A stretch of DNA of 64,000 bases from Phymatolithon calcareum (lineage: Eukaryota; Rhodophyta; Florideophyceae; Hapalidiales): NCBI GenBank assembly GCA_977006965.1, contig OZ345379.1, positions 682,001 through 746,000 of the forward strand, in the 5' to 3' direction. This document shows, piece after piece, positions 21,185 through 31,289 of this stretch; within the stretch, counting starts at the first letter, position 1; each line of letters begins with the position of its first letter. A program made the position numbers and the translations under genes. Under the pieces are notes generated by a model, which did no database searches, had not been told where the DNA came from, and was given only the letters and a program-made list of their open reading frames with translations.

Positions 21185-21856
21185 TCACTTCTTGCCCTTC
21201 TCTTCCTCCCGTACCTTCTGAGCGATCTCATCAATCCTATCAAACTCATCCATCTGCTCCTCATTCCGCCGCTGCCGCATAAGCCCATCACGCGCCCGCA
21301 TGACATTAACCTTAGCCTCCGTCCATCCGAATCTGCTTCCCTCATCCTCCACATCCCACGAGCTGCTAAATATTCCGTAAGAGATCCCCACCGCAGACAC
21401 CCCGATCAACCCCAGCGTGGAATACGCCACGACAGCGGGCAGCACACGCACCTCGAATTTATACGTCAGCACAAAATACGCTGCGAAGAATGCAAACAGT
21501 AAGCCTAGTGGCATTCCACCAAATAACAGGATTCGACTCAGCATCCTGTTCGCAACGATCTCTGGCAGCACGCCGGCATCGGCGACGTTCACCTCCGGTT
21601 CAACCAATCCGCGCATCTCGTACTCTGCGCGCAAGGTAGGTCCGCGTGGAACATAGTCCTCGGGTCGAGTCGCACCTGAAGGTGCTTGCGGTGCTGTTCC
21701 TGGCCCCGATGCGCCACTGTCTCGCACGGGCTTGGGGCGCTTTTTGAAACCAGGTTTTTTTGCGGTTGGTGGTATCCGCCGCGGTGCGCTTGGTGCTTGT
21801 GGCGGTGGTAAGCGCCATCGCACTGGCGCCCCGACGAAGGCGTGCATTGTCGACAT
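21185..21856 (-). CDS. PAM68: PAM68-like photosystem II assembly protein, plastid-targeted
   Basis: From the ATG at 21856 the product has 223 residues; an ATG at 21847 is equally possible, and a longer in-frame start at 21952 exists but is less likely. The leader MSTMHAFVGAPVRWRLPPPQ has the Phe-containing start typical of red algal plastid transit peptides. After a Pro/Lys-rich linker comes the PAM68 (DUF3464) domain: VLPEIVANRMLSRILLFGGM, two hydrophobic membrane spans, and the signature GVSAVGISYGIFSSSWD. An Arg/Glu-rich C-terminal helix follows. In Arabidopsis and cyanobacteria PAM68 is a thylakoid membrane factor for early PSII assembly. Confidence 0.9.
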   Translation of the reverse strand: MSTMHAFVGAPVRWRLPPPQAPSAPRRIPPTAKKPGFKKRPKPVRDSGASGPGTAPQAPSGATRPEDYVPRGPTLRAEYEMRGLVEPEVNVADAGVLPEIVANRMLSRILLFGGMPLGLLFAFFAAYFVLTYKFEVRVLPAVVAYSTLGLIGVSAVGISYGIFSSSWDVEDEGSRFGWTEAKVNVMRARDGLMRQRRNEEQMDEFDRIDEIAQKVREEEKGKK

Positions 21857-22379
21857 CGACTTTGGGAGGTCAGGCTTTGAAGCTGACTGAGATTTTGAGA
21901 TTGTCCTTGTGTTGCGATTGATGTTCATGTCAACAATCGATAGAGCAATCAATAAGCATTTGATTCATCAGTCACAGATATGGAAAGTTTTGGGAAAACG
22001 TCAAAATATTTCAAGTCGCCATTCCCCGCTGAGGCAAAGAAGTTGCTTGCGCTTGTCGGTCGCTAGGATGGTTCTATACAGTGCGACGACAAAAGAGGTA
22101 GACTGCGAGCGGACTTCGAAAGATAGCATTCTGAATCAGTTACAGTAGATACTGTATTGTGCATCGATTAGTGTACAGTAGTAGTGTTTTTGACCCTGCT
22201 CCAGCGACCTATGGGCACTTGGGAGGTGCAGTACTCACGGCCAAGACTTGCACGCAATTATTTTTCATCCTATGTTCATTGCAAATAAACCTGCACGCAA
22301 AACGCCTAACTCGAACACACCTCAGAACTTGACTCTCTCCGTCTGCGATTTATAGCTCTTTCGCGAAGACAATCACAAC
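21857..22379. other. Intergenic, no gene seen
   Basis: PAM68 upstream region and EAPP 3' flank. Repeated short TACAGTA strings occur near 22140-22182, with no clear structure. Confidence 0.4.
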
Positions 22380-23003
22380 TCAATACACAACATTGCAAAA
22401 ATGGTACACATCATTCGCATCCCGAACTGCAACTTCAGTGCCGCAACTCTTACAAGCCACCGGGCGATAAACATCTTTCGAAGCATTGTTCTCCGTGCGC
22501 GTCCCGTTCGAAACGCGAACACGAAGTGTCTCCCCGATCTTCGTCACGCAATTCTGCACAAATACAGCCCGAAACTGTCCCTCGTAAGACTCATGCGGTT
22601 GGCACTGAAGACACAGTAGCGCAAAGCAGCTCGGACACGAGAGTTGAAAGTTGGTGTCGTTCGCAGCACTTCGTGTGATGCCCTGCGAGGACGCACCATC
22701 GGAAAGCGGCGCCGGCGACGGGATATCAGCTTGTGCAGACCGGGGCTGCGGCCTTCGAATCAAGTTTTGCATCACCCAGGCCTCATCTTCAGAGTCTGCA
22801 TGAGCATCGTACTGAGGGTCTGCCGGCTGGGGCGGTTGTGGCAGAGGGTTTGATTCATCCTCACTGGACCGAGGGTCGGACTCGGAATTATCGGAATTTG
22901 ACGCCTGCTGAGTCGGAGGCGTGCCGTACTCGTCGAGAACGAGGGCGCGCAGGAGCGCCGCCTCTCCTCCTAGGTCGTCGTCGTCGTTCGGTTCGATTTC
23001 CAT
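22380..23003 (-). CDS. EAPP: E2F-associated phosphoprotein (EAPP) homologue
   Basis: A 207-residue product from the ATG at 23003 (an upstream in-frame ATG at 23072 is possible). The N-terminal half is acidic and Ser/Pro-rich. The C-terminal half matches the Eapp_C domain: FQLSCPSCFALLCLQCQPHE, YEGQFRAVFVQNC, GETLRVRV, then YRPVACKSCGTEVAVRDAND and VYHFCNVV, with paired CxxC motifs probably binding zinc. The basic block between the two halves of the domain in human EAPP is mostly lost. Human EAPP is nuclear and modulates E2F transcription; outside animals the role is unknown. Confidence 0.87.
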   Translation of the reverse strand: MEIEPNDDDDLGGEAALLRALVLDEYGTPPTQQASNSDNSESDPRSSEDESNPLPQPPQPADPQYDAHADSEDEAWVMQNLIRRPQPRSAQADIPSPAPLSDGASSQGITRSAANDTNFQLSCPSCFALLCLQCQPHESYEGQFRAVFVQNCVTKIGETLRVRVSNGTRTENNASKDVYRPVACKSCGTEVAVRDANDVYHFCNVVY

Positions 23004-23525
23004 GTTGGTGTTGTATCTCAACGTCCTAGTACAAGTCCCCGCATATAAGCGCTTTTCCCAATCCTTGATCATACCTTACAACGTTTTTTCGATGCTGAGA
23101 TGACAATGGACTGTAGTGTACTGTACATCTATCTGCCCGAGGAGTGTACAATATCTGCGCTCGCTTCGCTGTCCCTAATTGTTAAGCGGATGGCAAAAAT
23201 GACCTCGCTTCGCTGCTGTGCAAAAAAGACAAAGCGAGTGAGTGCGCTGGCCCGAGCTCCACGTCTTTTTAAATCGCACTGGTCTGACCTCACGAAAACG
23301 CCTCGATGGGCAGCGCACGTGCTTAGAAATCAATAAGACTCGTTTTGCAATGCTTATCTCGCATGTACTCGACAGGTACCAAAATATTCTTTGCTTCAAA
23401 AAAGAGAAGTTAAACTTGTTTTACTTGCAATGCTCGATTCATCCATTGTCGTCATCCAACGGTAATCCCTTGCAACATCAACCAACGCCTCTCCGTAAGT
23501 AGTCGTTCTCAACAAGTTAGCACAC
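23004..23525. other. Intergenic, no gene seen
   Basis: EAPP upstream region and NUP43 3' flank. A small plus-strand frame (23100-23336) has no support. Confidence 0.4.
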
Positions 23526-24821
23526 TTAATTGTACAAAGACCCGAAAGTAACAGCAGCAGAATCCGAAGTATAAGCATAAAGATCCGCTTGCGGATGCGC
23601 GCAAACAGAATTAATCCCCAACATCCGTGTACCAGCCGCCACATCTCGCAAATCACTCTGTGTCAATTGCGCCCTCCAGTACTCCCCACTTTCGCACCAT
23701 CCATCCACAGCGGTACCCATCGGAGCCCTTTTCGCAGCGTTACCGTAATCCATAAGCCAAACCGAAGCGTCCTCACCGCACGACAAAAGTAGTCCTGGCC
23801 GTGACGCTACAACCTTCACATCCCACACAAACCCATCATGTACAGCCACCCGACTTATAGGAAATCCATCCCCACCACGACGGTCCCAGATGCTAAGTTC
23901 TCCTGATGCAGTGCCCGCAATAACAAAGTTCGGCTGTGTGGCGTCTACCGTCACACAAAGCGGTAGCACACCACGTCCCGAATGCTTCAAAGTGTCCGTG
24001 CAAGCTCTCAGATCCTTCCCCGCGCGCACATCCCATACAGTCACATCCCCACTGGACCCCGCAGCAACAGCCTGGAACCCTCCATCGGGGTCGATAGCGT
24101 CCGCATCACGGAAACCGACCGCATCCGCCTGATTGACAGTGAAAATCGGCACACCGGTAGCGACATCAGCAGCCACGAGAGATCCAGAAGATCCAAACGC
24201 GAAGCAGGAATTATTCTCCAGTGGCGCAACTCCCATCACAGCCTCATGTTTAAGTCCGCGCTTCGGGAGTCGCACAACGGGGTCAATCTGAACGTCATCG
24301 TTCTTCCATGCATCTGCTTGCATACATCGCACACCTCCATCGGATGATCCGTAGTACACCATACCGGACGTTCTGGACACTGCAATGTCATTAACTTTTC
24401 CAGGATGTGATATTTCGGTCGGTTGTCGCGATACAACCGCATCTCTCTCCATGAACACCTCGTAAAAATAAAGCGAGTCCATTTCAGGCCCGCCGTCACC
24501 GCTCCCCACAACCGCAACGGCGTCCATGCTCATGGTTGGAAGCCATCGCACGCATGTGAGAGGTGCGGCGGCATAGCTGACGTGTGGCTTGCAGCACTGC
24601 GGCGAGATCGCCTCGACGCCGGTGCGAATGGGTGGTAGTGCTTCGGCCGCACCTGCGTTTGCTGGGGCTTGGGAGGAATCAAATTCGGGTACATAGCTAT
24701 GGTCCCAGTTCGATTTGCGCACGGTTCCCTGAGATCCTTCTTGAAATGGCGCTTGAGGACTTTGAATGTTTTGCTGGCCGCGTCGAGCGGAGCGAGGAAC
24801 CGTTCTTCGCCTTCTGTCCAT
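23526..24821 (-). CDS. NUP43: Nucleoporin NUP43-like WD40 protein
   Basis: A 431-residue protein whose residues ~80-430 form WD40 repeats. The best repeat matches are GKVNDIAVSRTSGMVYYGSS, GSSGDVTVWDVRAG, LPLCVTVDATQPNFVIAGTA followed by SGELSIWDRRGG, then HDGFVWDVKV and LLLSCGEDASVWLMD. The order and spacing fit NUP43, including the PLHCVDRHPNQQHVVATGGQ and MWEVHFHPSNPEHLFTCSED blocks of the human protein. The C-terminus (GINSVCAHPQADLYAYTSDS) fits the end of the propeller. NUP43 is part of the Nup107-160 Y-complex of the nuclear pore. The N-terminal ~75 residues are disordered and basic. The gene is divergent from GAS41, with 282 bp between the starts. Confidence 0.75.
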   Translation of the reverse strand: MDRRRRTVPRSARRGQQNIQSPQAPFQEGSQGTVRKSNWDHSYVPEFDSSQAPANAGAAEALPPIRTGVEAISPQCCKPHVSYAAAPLTCVRWLPTMSMDAVAVVGSGDGGPEMDSLYFYEVFMERDAVVSRQPTEISHPGKVNDIAVSRTSGMVYYGSSDGGVRCMQADAWKNDDVQIDPVVRLPKRGLKHEAVMGVAPLENNSCFAFGSSGSLVAADVATGVPIFTVNQADAVGFRDADAIDPDGGFQAVAAGSSGDVTVWDVRAGKDLRACTDTLKHSGRGVLPLCVTVDATQPNFVIAGTASGELSIWDRRGGDGFPISRVAVHDGFVWDVKVVASRPGLLLSCGEDASVWLMDYGNAAKRAPMGTAVDGWCESGEYWRAQLTQSDLRDVAAGTRMLGINSVCAHPQADLYAYTSDSAAVTFGSLYN

Positions 24822-25103
24822 TGCGGGGAAACGACCCGGGATTCAATTTCTTGTCGGATGGACTGTCCAAGTGATCACGTTGACTATTGGCTTGCTTTCC
24901 CTGATAGAGTTCAGTACAGTAGTTTTCGTCGAGGTGGCGCGTTGGGAAAGGAAATGCGTTACGGGTTCATTGCTCCAAAGTGTGGATCAAAATTGGGTAT
25001 CATACGTTTTTTCAAAAACCTCTTGCACTAAACTCTACTAAAATTTTGGATGCCATCGCGCGGCGTTGAGTCAAGGTGAAGTTTTCTTGAGCTGTCGACC
25101 ACC

Positions 25104-25831
25104 ATGCGCCGAGTGAGAGGTACGACGTTGCATGTTCCCGTTATTCACGGAAGCCATGCAGTCTGGCTAGGAAGCAAGGGAACAGAAACGAGAAGTCATC
25201 AATGGTGGATATATCTTCGTCCACTCGACAATGTTGACCTTTCGCACTTCATTAAGCACGTTGAGTTTACCCTGCATGATTCTTTCGACCCATCCGTTCG
25301 AAGTGAGTCTCTCCGTTCACAAATACCATTCGTCTTCTTGCACCAATATGCATCTCTAACGCGTTCTCCTTTCAACTTTTCGCAGAGGTGACTGAGCCTC
25401 CGTACATGATAACAGAGTTCGGCTGGGGCGAGTTTGAGGCAATAATCCGAATTTATTTTCACGACGCCGGCGAAAAATACGTTGAATTCTTCCATCCCCT
25501 TCGTCTATTTGGAGAAAACAGTGCGGTCAGCAAGGAACCGGTTGTAAGTGAGTTTTACGACGAGATAGTTTTCCAAGACCCGTCCGAGAAGCTACTCGCG
25601 ACACTAAAAACCACACCGCACGGCGTCAGCGACAGTTTTAGAGGTTCCCATCTGACTGCACATTTCAAAGATTTCTCCACCGCGGAAAGCCAAGATCTGA
25701 AGAAAATTGAGGAAGCCCGACGGAGGACAAGAGAGGAAACAATTAAAAAACAGGAGCGATACGAGGAACTTGAAATCGAGAGAGCCGCTCTCGTACGAGA
25801 AATCAACTCTCGTGGCGGCCGCAACTCGTGA
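25104..25831 (+). CDS. YEATS4: YEATS-domain protein GAS41/YEATS4 (two exons)
   Basis: Exon 1 is 25104-25302 and exon 2 is 25386-25831; the 83-bp intron (25303-25385) has GTGAGT and TTTCGCAG ends. The joined product is 214 residues. The YEATS domain covers residues 1-~140: RVRGTTLHVPVIHG, HQWWIYLRPLDNVDLSHFIK, VEFTLHDSF, VTEPPYMITEFGWGEFEAII with the Trp-Gly of the acyl-lysine pocket, and VVSEFYDEIVFQDP. A C-terminal coiled coil (EARRRTREETIKKQERYEEL) follows, as in GAS41. GAS41 serves in SWR1/SRCAP and NuA4/TIP60, reading acylated H3 or H2A.Z. VPS72, another SWR1 subunit, lies about 7 kb away. Confidence 0.93.
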
Positions 25832-25960
25832 GCGTAGCCTCCAGATATAACCAATGTGGCCACGGCTTCGAACAAATACCCTGCGGGGGTCAGGGCTGGT
25901 GAACCATAACCAAATATTACATGTACAATACTTTTAAACAGCGCAATATAAAACGAGTGA

Positions 25961-27785
25961 CTACATCATAGGTCCGACTGCACCGACATTCCCGACAGGT
26001 CCGTTTTCCGAAACCTTGACGCCATCAACATCATCGCTGTCTTCAGGTCGGTTTTCTCCGTCATGTTCAATGAGATCCGTCGAGTCCTTCCGTCTCTTGC
26101 GCCCGCGTTTGTTGGGTACGAATTGAGAAATTTCTCCAGCATGGTACTTCCACCAGCAATCACGCGCAGTTCGGTTGCACAGAGGCACAGGTCCCGGCGA
26201 GCATACCTTACATTCGTATGTGGTTTTCGCACGACATACCCAGCACCGGCCGCGAGGTCTTCTCTGAGCACTGAGTTTCACATCACCAATGAATGAGGCT
26301 TCATGCAAATCAAGATTACCTGCATTAACCAAGCGTCGAGGTGGTTCTTCAACAATCATTCCTGCTCCCATCATAGTATCACCTTCAGCAATTTTCTTAG
26401 GTGTCGGGAGACCAGGCACATTAGACGAAGGATAACTCCCTCTCGGAGGCGTTGGAAATACAGGACCCGTGTATGGGACACGTCGATCGACGTTGTTTTG
26501 CTGTCCGTCGAACGAGATGAGAGCGGTATACAACTCCGGTCGACGATCGCGGAATATTCCCCACTGCAGACGGGCGTATCGAATTTCTTCCATGTTGAAT
26601 GAATGCACGAGAACAGTTTCTTGATGACGTCCAGCATCAGACACGATCATTCCCGTGTGATCGGTAATGAATGACGTGCCGTAGAATGTAATAGAAGTGT
26701 CAGATTCTTCCCCCACCTCCTTTCCAATGCGATTCGAGGCTACAATTGGAAGCATATTCGCCGCTGAATGACCTTGAATGCATCGCTGCCAATGCCCGCA
26801 AGTGTCCATTGCAGGGTCTTGCGGCTCAGAACCGATTGCAGTTGGGAAAAGCAAAATTTCAGCTCCTTGAAGGGCCATGCATCGAGCAGCTTCGGGGAAC
26901 CACTGGTCCCAGCAAATGCCAACTCCCAGATTGCCAAATCTAGTCTTGAAGACACGGAAGCCAGTGTCACCGGGGCTGAAGTAGTACTTCTCCTGGTAGC
27001 CTGGACTGTCCGGGATGTGGGCCTTTCTGTAAACCCCGAGTTGGGTACCATCTGCATCAATAACCACAACAGAATTGAAATGGGCGTTACTATGAACAAA
27101 CAGTAGGACAAAAGGATCCGCGCGATGTTAGGGCTCTGTATGCCTGCGTGTGTGAACAGGGACCAGACAACAATCCTAAAGGTACCGAAGGAATCATGGA
27201 ATATTCGCTGTACTTACTTGGAGCGCTCGTAAAAACTGAGGGGTAGAACCACGTTGAGCTCACGCGCCAGAGCTTGAAATCGCGTTATGTATTTGGGATC
27301 TTCATCCAACGCCACAGCTAACCGAAAGTAGTCATGCTGCTCTATAGGAAAGTAAGTCGATGCAAACAGTTCCTGTAACAAAATCACATTAGCTCCCTTG
27401 CGCGCAGCCTCGCCTGTATTTCACAGCCGTCACCACAAGATTAATAATTTCAGGTCAGCCCCACGTTGAATAGTCGGTCCATTGCAGCAAAAGTTGTTTA
27501 AACAAGTCAGGGGCGCAACGTACGAATGAGGCCTTCCGCCTTGCGACAGTTGATGTCTGGGTCAGTAGTACAGGAGAATTGCGTAGCTGCAACAGTAACA
27601 ATTCGCGGTTGCTGAATAGCAGCTGCGGCGGCAGCAGCGGCTGCTGCGGCTGCGACGGCTGTGGATACGTTAGCCATACTAAAGAGAGATGCACGCCCCG
27701 ATGTTGGTCCTTGACGAAGAAGGGACTGCCCCGCCTTCGCGTAAAGTGTAGATCTGCCAAAAGCGCGGTCCGTCGTGGGCGTCAA
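25961..27785 (-). CDS. N-carbamoylputrescine amidase (nitrilase family) with transposase-type Cys-rich tail
   Basis: Three exons: 27524-27785, 27218-27413 and 25961-27089; introns of 110 bp (GTACGT...ACAG) and 128 bp (GTAAGT...ATAG). The product is 528 residues, or 492 if it starts at the ATG at 27677. A poly-Ala run near residues 43-56 precedes the nitrilase domain. That domain has the catalytic Glu in ILLQELFAS, Lys175 in YRKAHIPDSPG and Cys212 in GICWDQWFPEA, plus the plant-type GHWQRCIQGHSAANMLPIVA and WGIFRDRRPELY. The enzyme converts N-carbamoylputrescine to putrescine in the agmatine route. The in-frame tail after about residue 410 is unusual: cysteines at 435, 438, 446, 449, 457, 464 and His469, then a basic NKRGRKRRKD and an acidic end. 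The 3' end is convergent with GAS41, 129 bp between stops. Confidence 0.9.
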
Positions 27786-28794
27786 GGGGGAGTCGATTTC
27801 AAACTGTATTCGTTTCGGGTCCTACACTAGGTCCACTTCCTACTAAAAAACTCAAAATGGCCCAATACTATACCCTCTTTTGGTACATGATTAGTGGAAA
27901 GTACCGAAAATTATTTCCTCTGCTGTAAGGCAAGCTAAAATAATTGACAAAATAGCTTTTTTTGTGCATTACAGAAGATCATAGCGATCATTAAATACGA
28001 TATTTCCAAAACGTGGAATACTTTTTGAAAAGTTCCAAGTTGTCAATGGTTTCTCAATCTCCGGACGTGCTTGATGGCCAATAAATATAGAACAAGTACT
28101 ACAGGTCCCGACTCACTTTTAAAATGAGATTTTCTAAAAAAGGCCTTTTTGAAACTTATAGAAAGGGGATGTCCGTTGTATGGGCTGGCGGCCTTGGGCC
28201 CAAAATTATGTGTTCGAGCCGTGCGTACGTCAGGGTGACATGTCATGCATGGCCTTAAAAGTGGTCCTTTGATTTATGGAAAGTGGAGAAAGCTGATAGA
28301 TCGGGGCAAAAAAGTCGTTTGGGCCGGAAGGAATGCAAACAACTCGATCTGGGCCCATTTTTCTGTAGAGTTCCTTGCCACGACCGTAGGATCAAAGGTT
28401 CTGCGGTTCAGGGGTCGGGTCATTTGCAAGACTCGCGCAGAATCAAGTATATATGGGCTCTATCTTAGGTGAAGACACTATGTCGTCATAGTTCGTAGCA
28501 AGAGAAAGGCACTGCCGGAGTAATCGCTTGCAAAATCGGGCGGCGCTATTCTCGTTCCGATCTCGAAAGGTGTCAACCGCAGTGCTTATTCTCTATCGCA
28601 TGTATCAAATGCATTTTCGGTATGTACTAAACCGGCATCAATGCTAAGTACCTCCGGAGAAGTACAATGCTGAAGTCACATATCCCATTGAATCCGAAGC
28701 GGATTCGATATTTGCCGCGGAATTCTAAGAAATGATGCTGCCGAGGAATTAGCAAGAAGGGATATTTGCGAATCAATCCTATTGGATCATCAGG
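27786..28794. other. Intergenic, no gene seen
   Basis: Upstream region of the amidase followed by AT-rich sequence with no convincing frame. Confidence 0.4.
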
Positions 28795-29240
28795 AGGTTC
28801 CTCCGACACTCGAAGCGGCGAGATCAATCTGTTCGCCCGTCTTACGAGCCGAACCTGTCGCCATCCCGACACTGCCCCAAGAGCTCCCCATATCGCACAG
28901 ACGAGCAGAGGTGATTGTACACCAACTGATTGGAGACTGTACCCATGGTGGCCGTCTTTAGGCATGGATGCAATAGGGACACAATTTCTTACGTGCAAAG
29001 CCTGAAAATCTGGTTGCATAGGAACTGCCGAGCACCTGATTTTACGTTGTGGTGGACGTTCCGTCTCCAGACGTAAGTTTATAGGCAGAGTGGGGTACAA
29101 AAACCATGGAAGAACTATATCGTGTGAGACCCATAGCCACACTCAAATATCTGAAATATGAGAAGCTGTTGCAGAACAGCTTTAGGTACTCACTTTCCGT
29201 GTGAGCGATCTTTCCGCAAAAAAAGAAAGAAAGAAAGATT
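28795..29240 (+). mobile_element. Decayed non-LTR retroelement 3' end (copy 1)
   Basis: Broken plus-strand translation matches the C-terminal part of the larger element at 48-50 kb: VPPTLEAARSI, ISHRRAEVIVHQL, then after a stop GTAEHLILRCGGRSVSRRKF and IGRVG. The last block is the terminal Cys/His zinc-knuckle-like region. It is followed by a 3' untranslated part (CTCAAATATCTGAAATATGAG) and a (AAAG)n tail at about 29217-29235. Stops and shifts break the frame throughout, so this is a dead fragment. Confidence 0.75.
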
Positions 29241-30229
29241 CGATGTGATGTGGCCATGTACTGCATTGTGTTCTGCACGTCCCCCAATCTGAGGATACTA
29301 ATTTAGTTTTACAAGAGTTAAGTTCCGAGCTGCTTGAGCTGCTTGTAAATCTTGGTTGCGCGCGCCAGCATACAGTGATTCGGGGACGAGCTTGGACACA
29401 CTGAAGCAGCAGTGATTTGCAGAGTGTCACATCCCAGGTCTATGCCATTCTTCTCAAGACGTTAGAGAGTCCATGGCAGTTCCTTGGCGAAAAGAACTAG
29501 CGCAAAATGCGCAAGGTTGTCTCACTATCTATGGATACAATATGATCTCCATTATTGCGGTCACTGCCGTCGGTGTATCTTTCGAGGTGCTTAAAAACAA
29601 CACTGAATCAACTGTGGCGTTGTCGCCATTCTAGACGCTGACGATTTGTCCCAAGGCTTATGATGCTATCCCTGCTCAGTCTCAGATCCCTTTGCCGTAA
29701 CGCAGTCTGCAGAGTACTGCTTGTGTACAGTCGCGATCGACTACTCACTTCACCTGCCCCGCCAATCTAAACTATCCTTTGGGTGCCATTCCGCCATATA
29801 GGCGTTTTTGTGATTGCCCCGTTTTACTTCGAGAATATTTAGTGCGGCCCTGAACGTCCTTCTGAGGTCTTGGGGCGAGTCCGACACGATTATTTCTCTC
29901 ACATTGTCATCCTGCTCTCGTCTGAGTTCCTCCCACAACCAGCGCTATTTTTTGTGCGGCGATTGTGAGCGGCATTGGTGTCGACACCTTTAAGTTTGAT
30001 GCTAGTTTGGAGAACACTGAAACTACATACCGCTGTGAAGCATGAATGTAAATTCACAGAAGAAATTGATTCCCGCTCCGGTGCTTCCGGGAGAAACGGA
30101 AAGGCCGGATCGACGATTGTTTTCTCAGTCCTGCTAGAGTCCATGTTTTTCTCTTCGAAAGCTCTCTCAAAAACCACTTCAAATGCTCCCCGCATATTGT
30201 TCGTCTCTGTACTCGGGATGCGTAGAAGC
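29241..30229. other. Intergenic between two retroelement relics
   Basis: No gene seen. Some of it may be further decayed element sequence (the parts 5' of copy 2), but I cannot align it. Confidence 0.35.
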
Positions 30230-30620
30230 AAACCATTGACCCTACCTACGCTTCCGAAAGATCTGCAAATCTCGCAGAGACGTGCAGAGGTGGTACTGCA
30301 CCAGCTCATATTGAATTGCTGTCCTATTGTGACAAGCTTTCACCATGGACACAGCGAGGATGAACCCGCTACTCTACGACCCAGTGTGCAAGATGTGCCC
30401 ATATGGCGTCACGGAGACAGTGGAGCACCCATCTTACGCTGTTCTGATCGGGCTGCCTCTCGACGACAATTCATCAGACGAGTGCGTGGCAAAACGGTAG
30501 AAGATCTGTGCAGGGAGACCTGTAGAGATACTCCAATATTTGAACAATGAGAACTTGCTCTAGGGTAATTTTCTCGCGCTAATTAGCGCATTCTGCATTA
30601 AAGAAAGAATGAGAGAAAGT
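30230..30620 (+). mobile_element. Decayed non-LTR retroelement 3' end (copy 2)
   Basis: Plus-strand translation gives LPKDLQISQRRAEVVLHQL and, after a frameshift, DPVCKMCPYGVTETVEHPSY, matching LPPGLNISHRRAETTLNQL and DPICKACSVGTKETVEHLLL of the 48-kb copy. The 3' part (TACTCCAATATTTGAACAATG) aligns with the same place in the other copies. It ends in TCTGCATTAAAGAAAGAATG, an impure (AAAG)n tail. Frameshifted and inactive. Confidence 0.75.
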
Positions 30621-31289
30621 GAAATACCTGGTGCCAATGCTACCGATTGTGTGAAATAAGGCGACGTAAAATCCAGTCGAAGCGTTCCCACTTACGTGAG
30701 GAATCGACGTATCTTGACATGGTAATGAGCGGGAAGTTTTCCTCGGCAATATCGCTGACTTGGATAAGAGTTGTACCGTCTTCCGACCGAACTCATTGAG
30801 CATTGTAAGATGTAGTTGGTGAAGCATGTGTTCTGAGCTATCTCCACGGGTTGTACTGCAGACCTCGCGATGAATTATTTAAATATTGGGGACGTGTGTA
30901 TCAAGGTAACGTGCACTTGCCGTTCACTGTGTGTTCAGTTACTGTTCAATAGTCGTCATCAAGTGCACCCATAATGAAAACGACCGACAACATTTCACTG
31001 ACTATGCACCACTACTGGCGTACTCTCTATAGTACGACTACTGAAGCAAGCAAGACTTCTCCAGCAAAGACAAAAAAGGATGAACTAAGCACGACTAAAG
31101 CAACAAACATCGTGTTGCCCCATTGTTGCTCACAGCACCGCCCTTCTAAGCAAACCAGACCAATTTACTTGGTTAAACTGGCGCATTATACATGAGACAA
31201 AGCAAAAAACTGAAAGTCTTTACGCCCCGAAGAGATGAAAGGGTCCTCAAATTGTTTTGAAAGGAAATGACACACCCGCGTTAATATTC
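30621..31289. other. Intergenic, no gene seen
   Basis: Small frames only. The right end is the TM9SF 3' flank. Confidence 0.4.
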
